A stretch of 64,000 bases of DNA, taken from contig NZ_CP059322.2 in NCBI RefSeq assembly GCF_013694245.2, forward strand, positions 4,037,001-4,101,000. Reading direction: 5' to 3'. The notes under the pieces are model-generated. The model made no database searches. It was not told the origin of the DNA and saw nothing but the letters and a program-made list of their open reading frames with translations. This DNA is from Micromonospora ferruginea. Its GTDB lineage: Bacteria > Actinomycetota > Actinomycetes > Mycobacteriales > Micromonosporaceae. How positions within the stretch are numbered: the stretch's first letter is position 1; each line of letters opens with the position of its first letter. Shown one piece after another: positions 19,207-28,049 of this stretch. The translations under genes and the position numbers were made by a program.

Positions 19207-19833
19207 TCAGCGCCGACTGGCGGCCTTCTTGGCCGGCGCCTTCTTCGCGGGCGCCTTCTTCGCCGCCGTGGTCTTCTTGGCCGTGGCGGACTTCGCCGCG
19301 GTCGTCTTCTTGGCCGCGGTGGTGGTCTTCTTGGCCGCGGTGGACTTCGCCGCGGTCGTCTTCTTCGCCGCCGTGGTCTTGGTCGCGGCGGCCTTCTTGG
19401 CCGGCGCGGCCTTCTTGCTCGCCGCGGTGGTCTTGGTGGCCTTCGCCGCCGTGGTCTTCTTGGCGGCTCCGGTGGTCTTCGCCGCCGTGGTCTTCTTCGC
19501 CGCCGTGGTCTTGGCGGCCCCGGCGGTCTTCTTCGCAGCGGTGGTCTCCTTCGGCACTTTGCCGCTGGCCACCATCTCCTTGAAGCCCGCACCCGCCCGG
19601 AAGGTCGGGACGGAGGTCTTCTTGACCTTCACCGCCTCGCCGGTCCGCGGGTTGCGGGCTGTTCGGGCTCCACGGACGCGCTTCTCGAACGCTCCGAATC
19701 CGGTGATCGCCACCTTGTCGCCCTTGGTGACCGCCGCCTGGACCTCAGCGAGAACCGCGTCGAGCGCGGCCGTCGCCGTCTTCCGGTCCCCCAGGCGAAC
19801 GGCGAGCGCCTCGATGAGCTCGGCCTTGTTCAC
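19207..19833 (-). CDS. hup: HU-family nucleoid protein with long Lys/Ala tail
   Basis: DNA-binding nucleoid protein of 208 residues. The first ~95 residues are a complete HU domain: [35 protein letters not shown] and [17 protein letters not shown]. The remaining ~110 residues are low-complexity repeats of AAKKTTAAK and APAKKA type, ending AKKAASRR, like the histone-H1-like tails of mycobacterial HupB and Streptomyces HupS. GTG 19833 has a GGGAGGAAG site. The conserved place next to leuCD matches Streptomyces hupS. The tail is a genuine family trait, not an assembly artefact. Confidence 0.95.
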   Translation of the reverse strand: MNKAELIEALAVRLGDRKTATAALDAVLAEVQAAVTKGDKVAITGFGAFEKRVRGARTARNPRTGEAVKVKKTSVPTFRAGAGFKEMVASGKVPKETTAAKKTAGAAKTTAAKKTTAAKTTGAAKKTTAAKATKTTAASKKAAPAKKAAATKTTAAKKTTAAKSTAAKKTTTAAKKTTAAKSATAKKTTAAKKAPAKKAPAKKAASRR

Positions 19834-19948
19834 GACTTCCTCCCGATTGTGCAACTGACTCGACGCGAGCCATTCTGCGCGCACCGTATGCCCTGTGCTG
19901 CCTGGACACAAACATTCGGTGGAAAAAAGCCCTTGTGTCGCAACGGAT

Positions 19949-19979
19949 TCGCCCCCACCGGTCGGGCCGGTGGGGGCGA
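19949..19979 (-). terminator. Terminator downstream of leuCD
   Basis: A perfect 13-bp stem (19949-19961 with 19967-19979, loop TCGGG) lies 14 bases beyond the leuD stop on the minus strand. It closes the leuC-leuD transcript before hup. Confidence 0.7.
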
Positions 19980-19993
19980 AAAGGGGCCCGCGC

Positions 19994-20581
19994 TCAGGCG
20001 ATCGAGGGCAGGAACGCCGGCCGGGAGGCCTCGTACGCGCCGATCTCGGCCTCGTGCCGGAGGGTGAGTCCAATGTCGTCCAAGCCCTCCATCAGCCGCC
20101 AGCGGCTGTGGTCGTCGAGCGGGAAGGCCCAGGTGGCGTCGCCGGCGCGGACCTCTCGGGCGGCCAGGTCGACGGTGACCGGGGTGGTCGGGTCGGATTC
20201 GGAGAGGGCCCAGAGTCGCTCCACGGCGCCCAATTCCAGCTCGACCGGAAGGAGACCTTCCTTCAACGCGTTGCCACGGAAGATGTCACCGAAGCGCGGC
20301 GAGACGACGGCCCGGAACCCCCAGTCCCGCAGGGCCCAGACGGCGTGCTCCCGGGAGGAGCCGGTGCCGAACTCCGGGCCCGCCACAAGAATCGACGCCC
20401 CCGAATAGGTGGGATCGTTGAGAATGAATGACGGGTCCTCCCGCCAGGCGTTGAACAGGCCGTCGGCGAAGCCGGTCCGGGTCACCCGCTTGAGGTACAC
20501 GGCGGGGATGATCTGGTCGGTGTCCACGTTGGACCGGCGCAGCGGCACGGCGGTGCCGGTGTGTGCGGTGAACTTGTCCAT
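19994..20581 (-). CDS. leuD: 3-isopropylmalate dehydratase small subunit
   Basis: Small (swivel-domain) subunit of isopropylmalate isomerase in leucine synthesis; also used for citramalate isomerisation in isoleucine synthesis via CimA. The 195-residue protein has the hallmarks [41 protein letters not shown] and [24 protein letters not shown] 20581 lies 17 bases after the leuC stop, so the two are co-transcribed. Normal length. Confidence 0.97.
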   Translation of the reverse strand: MDKFTAHTGTAVPLRRSNVDTDQIIPAVYLKRVTRTGFADGLFNAWREDPSFILNDPTYSGASILVAGPEFGTGSSREHAVWALRDWGFRAVVSPRFGDIFRGNALKEGLLPVELELGAVERLWALSESDPTTPVTVDLAAREVRAGDATWAFPLDDHSRWRLMEGLDDIGLTLRHEAEIGAYEASRPAFLPSIA

Positions 20582-20597
20582 CTCTGGGCTGCCCTTC

Positions 20598-22040
20598 CTA
20601 CAGGTCGGCGGGGGCGGCGAGCCGGCCGACCACGGCGGTGGCGGCGGCGACCGGCGGGGACACCAGATGGGTACGCCCGCCCCGGCCCTGCCGGCCCTCG
20701 AAGTTGCGGTTGGAGGTGGAGGCGGAACGCTCCCCCGGCTTGAGCGTGTCGGGGTTCATGCCCAGGCACATCGAGCAGCCGGCGAACCGCCACTCGGCGC
20801 CCGCGTCGGTGAAGACCTGGTCGAGCCCCTCGATCTCGGCCGCCTCCCGCACCGCCGCGGAGCCGGGGACCACGAGCATGCGTACGCCGTCGGCGACCCG
20901 CCGCCCGCGCAGCACGTCGGCGGCGGCCCGCAGGTCCTCCAGCCGCCCGTTGGTGCACGAGCCGACGAAGACCACGTCCACGGCGAGGTCGCGCAGCGGC
21001 GTGCCGGGGGTGAGGTCCATGTATTCCAGCGCGCGGCGGGCCGCGACCCGCTCCGGCTCGCTGCCGAACGCCTCCGGGTCCGGCACGGTCGCGCCGAGCG
21101 GCACGCCCTGACCGGGGTTGGTGCCCCAGGTGACGAACGGGGTGATCCGGCTCGCGTCCAGCGTCACCTCGGTGTCGAACGTCGCGCCCTCGTCGGTGGG
21201 CAGCGTCCGCCAGTGCTCCAGCGCCGCGTCCCAGTCGGCCCCCTGCGGGGCGTTGGGCCGCCCCTTCAGGTACGCGAACGTGGTCTCGTCCGGCGCGATC
21301 ATGCCGGCCTTGGCGCCCCACTCGATGGACATGTTCGCGATCGTCATCCGGCCCTCCATGGAGAGCTCGCGGATGGCCTCGCCCCGGTACTCCACGATGT
21401 GACCGCGCCCGCCGCCGGTGCCCACCTGGGCGATCAGCGCGAGCACCAGGTCCTTGGCGGTGACGCCGGGCGCCAGCTCGCCGACCACCTCGACCGCCAT
21501 GGTGCGCGGCCGGGCCTGCGGCAGCGTCTGGGTGGCGAGCACGTGCTCGACCTCGCTGGTGCCGATGCCGAAGGCGAGCGCGCCGAACGCGCCGTGGGTG
21601 GCGGTGTGCGAGTCGCCGCAGACGATCGTCATGCCCGGCTGGGTGAGCCCGAGCTGCGGGCCGATCACGTGCACGATGCCCTGGTTCTCGTCGCCCAGCG
21701 GGTGCAGCCGTACGCCGAACTCGGCGCAGTTGCGGCGCAGCGTCTCGATCTGGGTGCGGGAGGTGGGGTCCGCGATGGTGAGCAGGTCGCCGCGCCGGGC
21801 GCGGAACGCCGGGTCGTCGTACCCGGTCGGGGTGTTGTGGTCCTCGGTCGCGATCGTCAGGTCGGTGCGACGGACCCCGCGCCCGGCCAGGCGGAGCCCG
21901 TCGAACGCCTGCGGGCTGGTCACCTCGTGCAGCAGGTGCAGGTCGATGAAGAGCAGGTCCGGCTCACCGTCGGCGGAGCGGACCACGTGCGCGTCCCAGA
22001 CCTTCTCGGCCAGGGTCCTCGGTCGAGTGACTCCCACCAT
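20598..22040 (-). CDS. leuC: 3-isopropylmalate dehydratase large subunit
   Basis: Large subunit of isopropylmalate isomerase with a [4Fe-4S] cluster; 480 residues. Seen are [38 protein letters not shown], the cluster cysteine in [15 protein letters not shown], and CxxC in [11 protein letters not shown]. The other cluster cysteine is in [10 protein letters not shown] 22040. The gene is divergent from the IclR-type regulator ndgR, the usual actinobacterial arrangement, and forms an operon with leuD. Expression is probably controlled from the 37-base intergenic region. Confidence 0.97.
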   Translation of the reverse strand: MVGVTRPRTLAEKVWDAHVVRSADGEPDLLFIDLHLLHEVTSPQAFDGLRLAGRGVRRTDLTIATEDHNTPTGYDDPAFRARRGDLLTIADPTSRTQIETLRRNCAEFGVRLHPLGDENQGIVHVIGPQLGLTQPGMTIVCGDSHTATHGAFGALAFGIGTSEVEHVLATQTLPQARPRTMAVEVVGELAPGVTAKDLVLALIAQVGTGGGRGHIVEYRGEAIRELSMEGRMTIANMSIEWGAKAGMIAPDETTFAYLKGRPNAPQGADWDAALEHWRTLPTDEGATFDTEVTLDASRITPFVTWGTNPGQGVPLGATVPDPEAFGSEPERVAARRALEYMDLTPGTPLRDLAVDVVFVGSCTNGRLEDLRAAADVLRGRRVADGVRMLVVPGSAAVREAAEIEGLDQVFTDAGAEWRFAGCSMCLGMNPDTLKPGERSASTSNRNFEGRQGRGGRTHLVSPPVAAATAVVGRLAAPADL

Positions 22041-22050
22041 CTGGACATCC

Positions 22051-22071
22051 TAAATTCTGGGAGGTAAATTT
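22051..22071. promoter_or_regulatory. Candidate NdgR-type operator between leuC and ndgR
   Basis: The 37-base divergent intergenic region has an A/T-rich patch with two similar units, TAAATTC (22051-22057) and TAAATTT (22065-22071), flanking the GGGAGG ribosome site of ndgR. NdgR/AreB-type regulators bind the leuC-regulator intergenic region in other actinomycetes. The exact operator is inferred from position and the contrast with the GC-rich surroundings. Confidence 0.4.
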
Positions 22072-22077
22072 CGGCTT

Positions 22078-22776
22078 GTGGGACACAGTATGAGCGGTGT
22101 CGGCGTTCTCGACAAGGCGGTGGTCATCCTGGCCGCCTGTGTCGACGGCGCCAGCCTGGCCGAACTCGTTGAACGCACCAAGCTGCCCCGGGCCACCGCG
22201 CACCGGCTGGCACAGGCGCTGGAGATCCACCGGATGCTGGTCCGGGACACCCAGGGCCGATGGCGCCCGGGTCCACGCCTGGGCGAGCTGGCCAACGCGG
22301 CCCCCGACGTGCTGCTCACCGCAGCCGAGCCGCTGCTGGCCGCGCTGCGCGACGCCACCGGGGAGAGCGCCCAGCTCTACCTGCGCCGCGCCGACGAGCG
22401 GATCTGCGTGGCCGCCGCCGAGCGCGCCAGCGGCCTGCGGGACACCGTCCCGGTCGGCTCGGTGCTGCCGATGACCGCCGGCTCGGCGGCGCAGATCCTG
22501 CTCGCCTGGGAGCCGCCGGAGGCGGTCATGCCGCTGCTGCCGCGCGCCAAGTTCACCGGCCGCACGCTCGCCGAGGTGCGCCGGCGCGGCTGGGCGCAGA
22601 GCGTGGCCGAGCGGGAGGCCGGTGTGGCGAGCGTCTCGGCCCCGATCCGGGACCGCACCGGCCGGGTGATCGCCGCGGTGAGCATCTCCGGCCCGATCGA
22701 GCGCCTCGGTCGCCGCCCCGGCGAGCGCCACGCCATGGCCGTCGTCCGCGCCGGCCAACGCCTCTCCGGCCTCTGA
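22078..22776 (+). CDS. ndgR: IclR-family regulator of leuCD (NdgR/AreB/LtbR type)
   Basis: A 232-residue IclR regulator. The N-terminal winged helix (SGVGVLDKAVVILAACVDG ... RATAHRLAQALEIHRML) is followed by the IclR effector domain ending in APIRDRTGRVIAAVSISG. Synteny (divergent from leuCD) and sequence match Streptomyces NdgR/AreB and corynebacterial LtbR, which control leucine and nitrogen-related genes. GTG 22078 has GGGAGG 13 bases upstream; ATG 22090 is an alternative. Directly downstream lies a 24-bp inverted repeat. Confidence 0.9.
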   Translation: MGHSMSGVGVLDKAVVILAACVDGASLAELVERTKLPRATAHRLAQALEIHRMLVRDTQGRWRPGPRLGELANAAPDVLLTAAEPLLAALRDATGESAQLYLRRADERICVAAAERASGLRDTVPVGSVLPMTAGSAAQILLAWEPPEAVMPLLPRAKFTGRTLAEVRRRGWAQSVAEREAGVASVSAPIRDRTGRVIAAVSISGPIERLGRRPGERHAMAVVRAGQRLSGL

Positions 22777-22792
22777 CCCCCGAGCCGACTCC

Positions 22793-22857
22793 GCGTCGAT
22801 CATGAAGTTGGCGGCGTTTTTGATCTTCCAGACCGCCGCCAACTTCATGATCGACGC
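22793..22857. repeat. 24-bp perfect inverted repeat (GATCATGAAGTTGG type)
   Basis: Perfect 24-base arms at 22793-22816 and 22834-22857 around a 17-base A/T-rich loop. The arm core reads TCGATCATGAAGTTGGCGGC. It starts 17 bases after the ndgR stop and could terminate it, but the arm length and the A/T-containing core unlike local coding DNA suggest an interspersed palindromic repeat. No second copy lies in this window. Confidence 0.8.
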
Positions 22858-22881
22858 AGCAGGGAACCGGGGAATGCGGAA

Positions 22882-22910
22882 CGGCCCGCCTCGCGGAGCG
22901 AGACGGGCCG
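22882..22910 (-). terminator. Terminator after tRNA-Glu copy nearest ndgR
   Basis: A 13-bp stem (22882-22894 with 22898-22910) with one imperfect pair that is G-U in minus-strand RNA but C-A in plus-strand RNA. The orientation therefore fits termination of the minus-strand tRNA gene. Confidence 0.6.
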
Positions 22911-22920
22911 TCCGTGAACG

Positions 22921-22993
22921 TAGCCCCGACCGGATTCGAACCGGCGCTACCGCCTTGAGAGGGCGGCGTCCTGGGCCGCTAGACGACGGGGCC
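22921..22993 (-). tRNA. tRNA-Glu (anticodon CTC)
   Basis: A 73-base tRNA read by eye: acceptor GGCCCCG pairs with CGGGGCT (one G-U), discriminator A, D-arm with GTCTAGCGGCCCAGGAC, anticodon stem CCGCC/GGCGG with loop CTCTCAA (anticodon CTC), T-loop GGTTCGAATCC. CCA is not encoded. Identical to the copy at 23144-23216. Confidence 0.96.
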
Positions 22994-23105
22994 AGGCACA
23001 TTTCCTGCTTCACCGACCCTCGCGGGCGGTGTGGCAGTAGTCTAGCGGCACCGTCTCCGGCACCGCCGAGGGGGGTCGCCCCCTGGTCGGGGGCCGAACA
23101 GCAGA

Positions 23106-23134
23106 ACAGCCCGCCCCGAGTAACGGGACGGGCT
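23106..23134 (-). terminator. Terminator after second tRNA-Glu
   Basis: A 12-bp stem (23106-23117 with 23123-23134), with the one imperfect pair a G-U only on the minus strand, placed 10 bases past the tRNA-Glu 3' end. Confidence 0.6.
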
Positions 23135-23143
23135 GACGGTGCT

Positions 23144-23216
23144 GTAGCCCCGACCGGATTCGAACCGGCGCTACCGCCTTGAGAGGGCGGCGTCCTGGGC
23201 CGCTAGACGACGGGGC
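23144..23216 (-). tRNA. tRNA-Glu (anticodon CTC), second identical copy
   Basis: Same 73 bases as 22921-22993, with the same anticodon CTC; the flanks differ apart from hairpins of similar design. A local duplication of the gene with its terminator layout is likely. Confidence 0.96.
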
Positions 23217-23291
23217 CAGAACCTTCGTGCACTCCGGCAGCGGCAACTGCCAGAATCCAGCGACCGGGATTCTCACGAACCACCGGCTGCG

Positions 23292-23363
23292 CTGGGGTAC
23301 CAGGACTCGAACCTAGACTAACTGAACCAGAATCAGTCGGGCTGCCAATTACCCCATACCCCA
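23292..23363 (-). tRNA. tRNA-Gln (anticodon CTG)
   Basis: A 72-base tRNA: acceptor TGGGGTA/TACCCCA, discriminator G, D-arm TGGGGTAATTGGCA, anticodon stem ACTGA/TCAGT with loop TTCTGGT (anticodon CTG), T-arm TAGGTTCGAGTCCTG. It lies on the same strand as, and upstream of, the two tRNA-Glu genes, so the three may be transcribed together. Confidence 0.96.
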
Positions 23364-23471
23364 TTGGCCCCTTGCGGCGCCGGGAATGAACTTTACCCTC
23401 CCCGTGCCGGCAGGCCAAATCCAACCCCCCGAACCGCACGTGACCTGCGGAAACGAGGCATCGAAGCCGGA

Positions 23472-24275
23472 TCAGGCGACCGGGACCACCGGGTTGCTCA
23501 GCTCCCCGATCCCCTCGATCCGCACGGTGACCGTATCCCCCTCGGTGAGCGGGCTAACCCCCGCCGGAGTGCCGGTCAGCACCACGTCACCGGGCAGCAG
23601 CGTCATCACGTGCGAGATGTACGACACCAGGCCGGGCACGTCGAACACCATGTCCTTGGTCCGGCCGAGCTGGCGCACCTCCATCTCCTCCGGATCACGG
23701 CCCACCTCGCAGCGGATCTCCAGGTCGCGGACGTCCAACCCGGTGGTGATCCACGGCCCGATCGGGCAGAACGAGTCGAAGCCCTTGGCCCGGGTCCACT
23801 GCCCGTCGGACCGCTGGAGGTCCCGCGCGGTGACGTCGTTGGCGCAGGTGTAGCCGAAGATGGCCCGCTCGGCGGCGGCCCGGTCGGCCCGTCGCGCGCC
23901 GGGCGCGCCGATCACCACGGCGAGTTCCGCCTCGTGCTCGACCTGCTTGGAGAAGATCGGCAGGCGGATGGCGTCGCGCGGGCCGATCACCGAGGTGGAC
24001 GGCTTGAGGAAGAGCAGCGGCTCCTTCGGCACCTCGCTGCCGTGCTCGGCGGCGTGCTCGGCGTAGTTGCGGCCGACGCACACCACCTTGCTCGGCAGGA
24101 TCGGCGACAGCAGCCGCACGTCGGAGAGCGCCCAGCGGGCGCCGGAGAACTGGATCTGCCCGAACGGGTGGCCGTCGATCTCGGCGATGGTCAGGCCCTG
24201 CGGCCCGGCCTCCGGCTCGCCCTCGACGACCCCGAACGACATTCCCTTGGCATGAGCGAAACGAGCGATACGCAC
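23472..24275 (-). CDS. Fumarylacetoacetate hydrolase family protein
   Basis: A 267-residue FAH-fold enzyme. Metal-ligand motifs are visible: KVVCVGRNYAEHAAEHG, FLKPSTSVIGP, the EHEAELAVVIG glutamates, GYTCANDVTARDLQ, and VLTGTPAGVSPL near the C-terminus. Members of this subgroup cleave acylpyruvates, fumarylpyruvate or oxaloacetate-like diketo acids; the substrate here is unknown. GTG 24275 begins MRIARFAH, typical of the family. It is a single gene between the tRNA cluster and a divergent secreted protein gene. Confidence 0.88.
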   Translation of the reverse strand: MRIARFAHAKGMSFGVVEGEPEAGPQGLTIAEIDGHPFGQIQFSGARWALSDVRLLSPILPSKVVCVGRNYAEHAAEHGSEVPKEPLLFLKPSTSVIGPRDAIRLPIFSKQVEHEAELAVVIGAPGARRADRAAAERAIFGYTCANDVTARDLQRSDGQWTRAKGFDSFCPIGPWITTGLDVRDLEIRCEVGRDPEEMEVRQLGRTKDMVFDVPGLVSYISHVMTLLPGDVVLTGTPAGVSPLTEGDTVTVRIEGIGELSNPVVPVA

Positions 24276-24446
24276 CCGGCCAATCTATCCCGGCCGGCCG
24301 GGTCGGCCGCCGGACACGGCAGGTGACGCCGGCCTCGACCGGGCGCGCCAGGGTACGCCGGATCGCGCCGGCCGGGGCGGGAATGCCGGCTTCGTACCCG
24401 CCCGGCGGCCCCCGGCCCATAGCTTCGGTTCCGGAGGTTCGTTGGT

Positions 24447-25853
24447 ATGCCTGCATCGAGACGACACCACAGGACCCTGGCAGTGCTCGTGAACTGCCTC
24501 GGCGTCATCGCCGCCGTGCCGGCGCTGCCCCCGGCGGCGCCCCGGGCGGCGGCCGCACCCGCCCGACCCGCCCCGGCCGTGGTCGCCGCGGCGGCCACCC
24601 CGATCCCGACCGGCGTGCCGGCGGCGCCCCCGGCGGTGCCGTCCACCGGGCCGGCGCCGGTCCGGCCGACGACGCCACCGGTGAGCGTGGCCGTGGGCGC
24701 GGCCGGCACCCCGGCCCCGGGCTACCGGATCGAGGTCCGCAACGCCGGCACGACACCGGTCGAGACGATGGTCCGCCAGGAGCTGCCGAGCGGGTCCCGG
24801 GCCACCACGGTGACCGGCGGCGGGCAGGCCACCGGTCCGGTCGGCGCGACCGCCGGGGAGGTCACCTGGCGGCTGCGCCTGCCGGCGCGGAGCACGACCG
24901 CGTTGCACACCGCCCTCGCGGTGACCGGGCCGGACCACCCGGTGACGGCCCCCACCTGCGTCTACGGCACCGACGGCACCCGGCCGTACGACTGCGCCAC
25001 GGCGACCTGGGTGGGCTCGGCCACCGCTCCCGCCGCGCAGGCGGCCGCGGGCCCGGCCTGGCGCCGCCCGGCGGTGCTGCTGGCCGCGCTCGTCGCGGTG
25101 CTGGTGGTCGCCGGCGCGGTGCTCTGGTGGGCGGTACGTCGCCGCCGGCGCGCGGCACCGGCCCACGCTGGCGCCCTGCCTGGCCACGGCACCGGCCCGA
25201 GCGGCGGCGCCGGGCCCGGCGGCGGTGCGGCGTCCGGCGGCATGTCGACGGGCGGCCCGGCCGACCAGGGCACGGTCTATCCGCGTCCGGCGTTGCCGAC
25301 ACCCGCCTCCCGGCGTCGCCGGCCACCGGTCTGGCTGACGGTCGGCGTGGCGGCGGCGGTGCTGGCCGGGGTGGTGGGCGCGGCGGCGTGGACCGCCACG
25401 CAGCGGGTCGCCGCGATGGACACCACCAAGCAGCCGACCAGCGGCGCGTGGGTGGGCAGCACCGTCAACGGCGGGCTGGGGGTGCCGCTGCGGGAGACCG
25501 CGTTCGAGTTCACCGTCTACCGGATGAGCTGCGGCGCGGGTGTGGTGCCGGCGCCCCCGGGCGGCGGGCGGCCCTGCCTGGCCACGGTCGGCGTGCGCAA
25601 CGTTACCGGGGAGCAGCAGACCTGGCACGGGCAGTTGCAGCGCGCGTACCTGCCCAGCGGCAACTGGGTGTCCGCCGACGAGGACGCCACCCGGGTGGCG
25701 AACCTGGGCCGGGACGTGTTCGCCCAACCGGTGGCCGCCGGGCGGCGGGTCCTGCTGCCGCTGGTGTTCACCGTGCACGGGGCCCAGCCGCCGAAGCAGT
25801 TGGAGCTGCGCAGCGGCGTGTTCTCCGCCGGCGTGCGGGTGGACGTGGACTGA
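24447..25853 (+). CDS. Hypothetical exported membrane protein with two TM segments
   Basis: No named family can be assigned to the whole 468-residue protein. An N-terminal signal-like segment (residues ~10-38) leads to an Ala/Pro-rich stretch and a beta-rich extracellular domain (YRIEVRNAGTTPVETMVRQ) like repeat domains of surface proteins. A first TM helix (~VLLAALVAVLVVAGAVLWWAV) is followed by an Arg patch, a Gly-rich cytoplasmic loop and a second TM (~VWLTVGVAAAVLAGVVGAAAW). The C-terminal ~130 residues resemble DUF4352-type folds (FTVYRMSCG ... VGVRNVTGEQQTWHGQLQ). ATG 24447; the next gene follows after 34 bases. The 171 bases upstream show no other feature. Confidence 0.65.
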   Translation: MPASRRHHRTLAVLVNCLGVIAAVPALPPAAPRAAAAPARPAPAVVAAAATPIPTGVPAAPPAVPSTGPAPVRPTTPPVSVAVGAAGTPAPGYRIEVRNAGTTPVETMVRQELPSGSRATTVTGGGQATGPVGATAGEVTWRLRLPARSTTALHTALAVTGPDHPVTAPTCVYGTDGTRPYDCATATWVGSATAPAAQAAAGPAWRRPAVLLAALVAVLVVAGAVLWWAVRRRRRAAPAHAGALPGHGTGPSGGAGPGGGAASGGMSTGGPADQGTVYPRPALPTPASRRRRPPVWLTVGVAAAVLAGVVGAAAWTATQRVAAMDTTKQPTSGAWVGSTVNGGLGVPLRETAFEFTVYRMSCGAGVVPAPPGGGRPCLATVGVRNVTGEQQTWHGQLQRAYLPSGNWVSADEDATRVANLGRDVFAQPVAAGRRVLLPLVFTVHGAQPPKQLELRSGVFSAGVRVDVD

Positions 25854-25887
25854 CGGCGGGCCGGGCGGCGGTGCGTACCCTGGGTTC

Positions 25888-26778
25888 GTGACCGCCGCCC
25901 TCGCCCCCGACGCCGTGCTCGACGCGGCCGACTGGCAGGCCCGCCGGCGCGACCACGAGGAGCGGGTCGACGCCTGGCTGGCGCCGCACCTGGCCCGCCG
26001 CCGCACCGGGGCGAAGCATCCGGTGGAGGACTTCCTCTTCACCTACTACTCGCACCGCCCCGCGCAACTGCGCCGCTGGCACCCGGGCGCGGGGGTGGTG
26101 CTGCGCGACGCCGACCCGGCCGCGTTCGGCCCGGACTACACCGCCGTCGCCGCCGGTCTCACCCTCGACACCGGGCGGGTCCGGGCGCGCCGCGCCGAGT
26201 CGGTCGCCTGGATCCGGACGCTGCTGGCGTCCACCGCCGGCCGCCCGGCGCACCTCGGCTGCTTCGGCATGCACGAGTGGGCGATGGTCTACCGGCAGAC
26301 CCAGGAGCAGGTGCGGCACAACGCCTGGCCGCTGCGGCTCAGCCCGGCGGCGACCGCGGCGGTGGTCGAGGAGCGCGGCGTGCGGTGCAGCCACTTCGAC
26401 GCGTTCCGGTTCTTCACCGCGCCGGCCCGGCCGCTCAACGTGCTCCGGCCGAGCCGGGAGAGCCAGCACGCGCTGGAGCAGCCGGGTTGCCTGCACGCCA
26501 ACATGGATCTCTACAAGTGGTCCTACAAGCTGTCCCCGCTGGTGCCGTCGGAGCTGGTGGCGGACGCGTTCGCGCTGGCCCGGGAGATCCGCGAGCTGGA
26601 CATGCGGGCCAGCCCGTACGACCTGGCCGAGCTGGGCCGTCCGCCGGTGCGGGTGGAGACCCCGGAGGGCCGGGCGGAGTACGCCACCGCCCAGCGCGGG
26701 TTCGCCGAGCGTGCCGCCGGCCTGCGGGCCCGGCTGCTGGCCGAGCTGGACCGGGCCGCGCCGGCCGACGGGGCCTGA
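25888..26778 (+). CDS. Conserved actinobacterial protein (often labelled 3-methyladenine DNA glycosylase)
   Basis: A 296-residue soluble protein. The conserved stretch HPVEDFLFTYYSHRPAQLRR and later GCFGMHEWAMVYRQTQEQVRH belong to a family that databases often call 3-methyladenine DNA glycosylase. No helix-hairpin-helix glycosylase motif or catalytic Asp can be recognised by eye, so the enzymatic name is doubtful. GTG 25888 follows the previous gene by 34 bases. It ends 26 bases from the convergent esterase gene. Confidence 0.7.
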   Translation: MTAALAPDAVLDAADWQARRRDHEERVDAWLAPHLARRRTGAKHPVEDFLFTYYSHRPAQLRRWHPGAGVVLRDADPAAFGPDYTAVAAGLTLDTGRVRARRAESVAWIRTLLASTAGRPAHLGCFGMHEWAMVYRQTQEQVRHNAWPLRLSPAATAAVVEERGVRCSHFDAFRFFTAPARPLNVLRPSRESQHALEQPGCLHANMDLYKWSYKLSPLVPSELVADAFALAREIRELDMRASPYDLAELGRPPVRVETPEGRAEYATAQRGFAERAAGLRARLLAELDRAAPADGA

Positions 26779-26803
26779 GACCCGTCAGCCGGCGGCGTCC
26801 CGG

Positions 26804-27964
26804 TCAGCCGAGGGCGCACGCCGGCAGCGGCACCGGGTCCGGGACCGCGCCGTCGGCCAGGAAGCCGAAGGTGGCCTGCGCGCCCGGGGCCAGCGCGCCG
26901 TTCCAGGTCGCGCTCCGGGCGGTCACCGCGGTCCCGCCCTGCGCCACCTGGGCACTCCACGACTGGGTGATCCGCTGCCCGCCGGTGAGCGCGAACCGGA
27001 CCACCCAGTACGGGATCGGCGCGGCCCCGGTGTTGCGGACCGTGATCTCGGCCTGGAAGCCGCCCGGCCACTGCCCGGCGGTCCGCCAGGTGGCGGCGCA
27101 GGCGCCGACCGTGGGCGTCGGTGACGGGCTGTCGGTGGGGTGCGGGGCTCCGGTCGTCGACCCGGTGGGTGACGGCGACGGGCTGGACGTCGGGGTCGGG
27201 GTCGGCGTCGCGGTGGGCCTCGGTGTCGGGGTCGGCGTGGTGCGGTCCAGGACGGCGGCCAGCGCCGGGTACCACCGGTCGGACATCTTCTGGTCGCCGG
27301 CGGCGTTGGGGTGCACCCCGTCGTAGGTGTCGGTGGCGGTGTTGAAGCCGGTCCACTGGTCGACCACCACGATCGGTGACGCGGCGGTGGTCTTTCCGGC
27401 CGCCCAGCCGTCGACGGCCGCGTTGAGCGCGACGGTCCGCTGCCCGCACTCCGGGCAACTGGACGGATTCATCGGGATGATCTTCGCGACCAGCACGGTG
27501 GTGGCCGGGTTGGCGGCCCGCATCTGGTCCACCAGCTTCGAGTACGCGGCGAGGATGGTGGCCGGCGGGATGTTGCTCCACACGTCGTTGGTGCCGAGGT
27601 GCATGAGCACCACGTCGGGGTGGGTGGCGGCGAGCCAGCCGGGGAGCAGGTTCTGGTTGGCGATGTTCGTCGCCAGATAGCCGCCGTGCCCCTCGTTGTC
27701 GCCGTCGTAGGTCACGCCGCAGCCCTGCGGGCCGAGCGTGCCGACGAAGTCGACGTCGGTGTGGCCGGTGGACTGGAGGCGGTTCCAGAGCACGGCACGC
27801 CAGCAGCCGGGCGACCCGGTGATGGAGTCGCCGAGCGGCATGACGCGGATCGGGGCGGCGGCCGCGGCGGCCGGCGGGGTGGAGACGAGGGCGAGGCCGA
27901 GGGCCAGGGCGGGCAGCAGCGCGGCGAGCGCGGTCAGCACGACGCGCAGGCGGTTTCGGGACAT
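26804..27964 (-). CDS. Secreted SGNH esterase (CE3-like) with C-terminal CBM2
   Basis: A 386-residue exported polysaccharide esterase. A signal peptide (residues 1-36, hydrophobic core then AAAAAAP) precedes a GDSITGSPGCW block with catalytic Ser47; GTNDVWSNI and DGVHPNAAG supply the other SGNH residues (Asp/His). The GDSITGSPGCWRAVLW opening is typical of family CE3 acetylxylan esterases. A Pro/Thr/Ser-rich linker joins a CBM2-type cellulose-binding module (CAATWRTAGQWPGGFQAEI ... LADGAVPDPVPLPAC). ATG 27964 has AGGAG upstream. An AAGCGCTT palindrome lies 60-75 bases upstream. Confidence 0.88.
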   Translation of the reverse strand: MSRNRLRVVLTALAALLPALALGLALVSTPPAAAAAAPIRVMPLGDSITGSPGCWRAVLWNRLQSTGHTDVDFVGTLGPQGCGVTYDGDNEGHGGYLATNIANQNLLPGWLAATHPDVVLMHLGTNDVWSNIPPATILAAYSKLVDQMRAANPATTVLVAKIIPMNPSSCPECGQRTVALNAAVDGWAAGKTTAASPIVVVDQWTGFNTATDTYDGVHPNAAGDQKMSDRWYPALAAVLDRTTPTPTPRPTATPTPTPTSSPSPSPTGSTTGAPHPTDSPSPTPTVGACAATWRTAGQWPGGFQAEITVRNTGAAPIPYWVVRFALTGGQRITQSWSAQVAQGGTAVTARSATWNGALAPGAQATFGFLADGAVPDPVPLPACALG

Positions 27965-28027
27965 GCGGGAGGGACTCCTGTCACGTGACGGTCGGTCGGT
28001 GACGGCCCTGACGCTCCCGTAAGCATT

Positions 28028-28037
28028 GAAGCGCTTC
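28028..28037. promoter_or_regulatory. Candidate LacI-type operator upstream of the CE3 esterase
   Basis: The perfect palindrome GAAGCGCTTC (28028-28037) lies in the 85-base region between the upstream GNAT gene and the esterase start. LacI-family repressors of carbohydrate genes in actinomycetes use AAGCGCTT-type sites. A similar site lies before the PL9 gene at 54.5 kb. Confidence 0.45.
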
Positions 28038-28049
28038 GAAGCCTCGGAC

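Noticed and set aside
19207..19540. Highly repetitive Lys/Ala codons as a possible tandem-repeat or assembly artefact
   Set aside because: Lys/Ala tails of this type are normal in actinobacterial HU (HupB/HupS).
20409..22067. A 552-codon plus-strand frame across leuD and leuC
   Set aside because: Shadow of the leuCD genes, which have complete family motifs on the other strand.
25888..26778. Accepting the database-style name 3-methyladenine DNA glycosylase as function
   Set aside because: No glycosylase fold motif or catalytic Asp could be recognised, so the reaction is not claimed.
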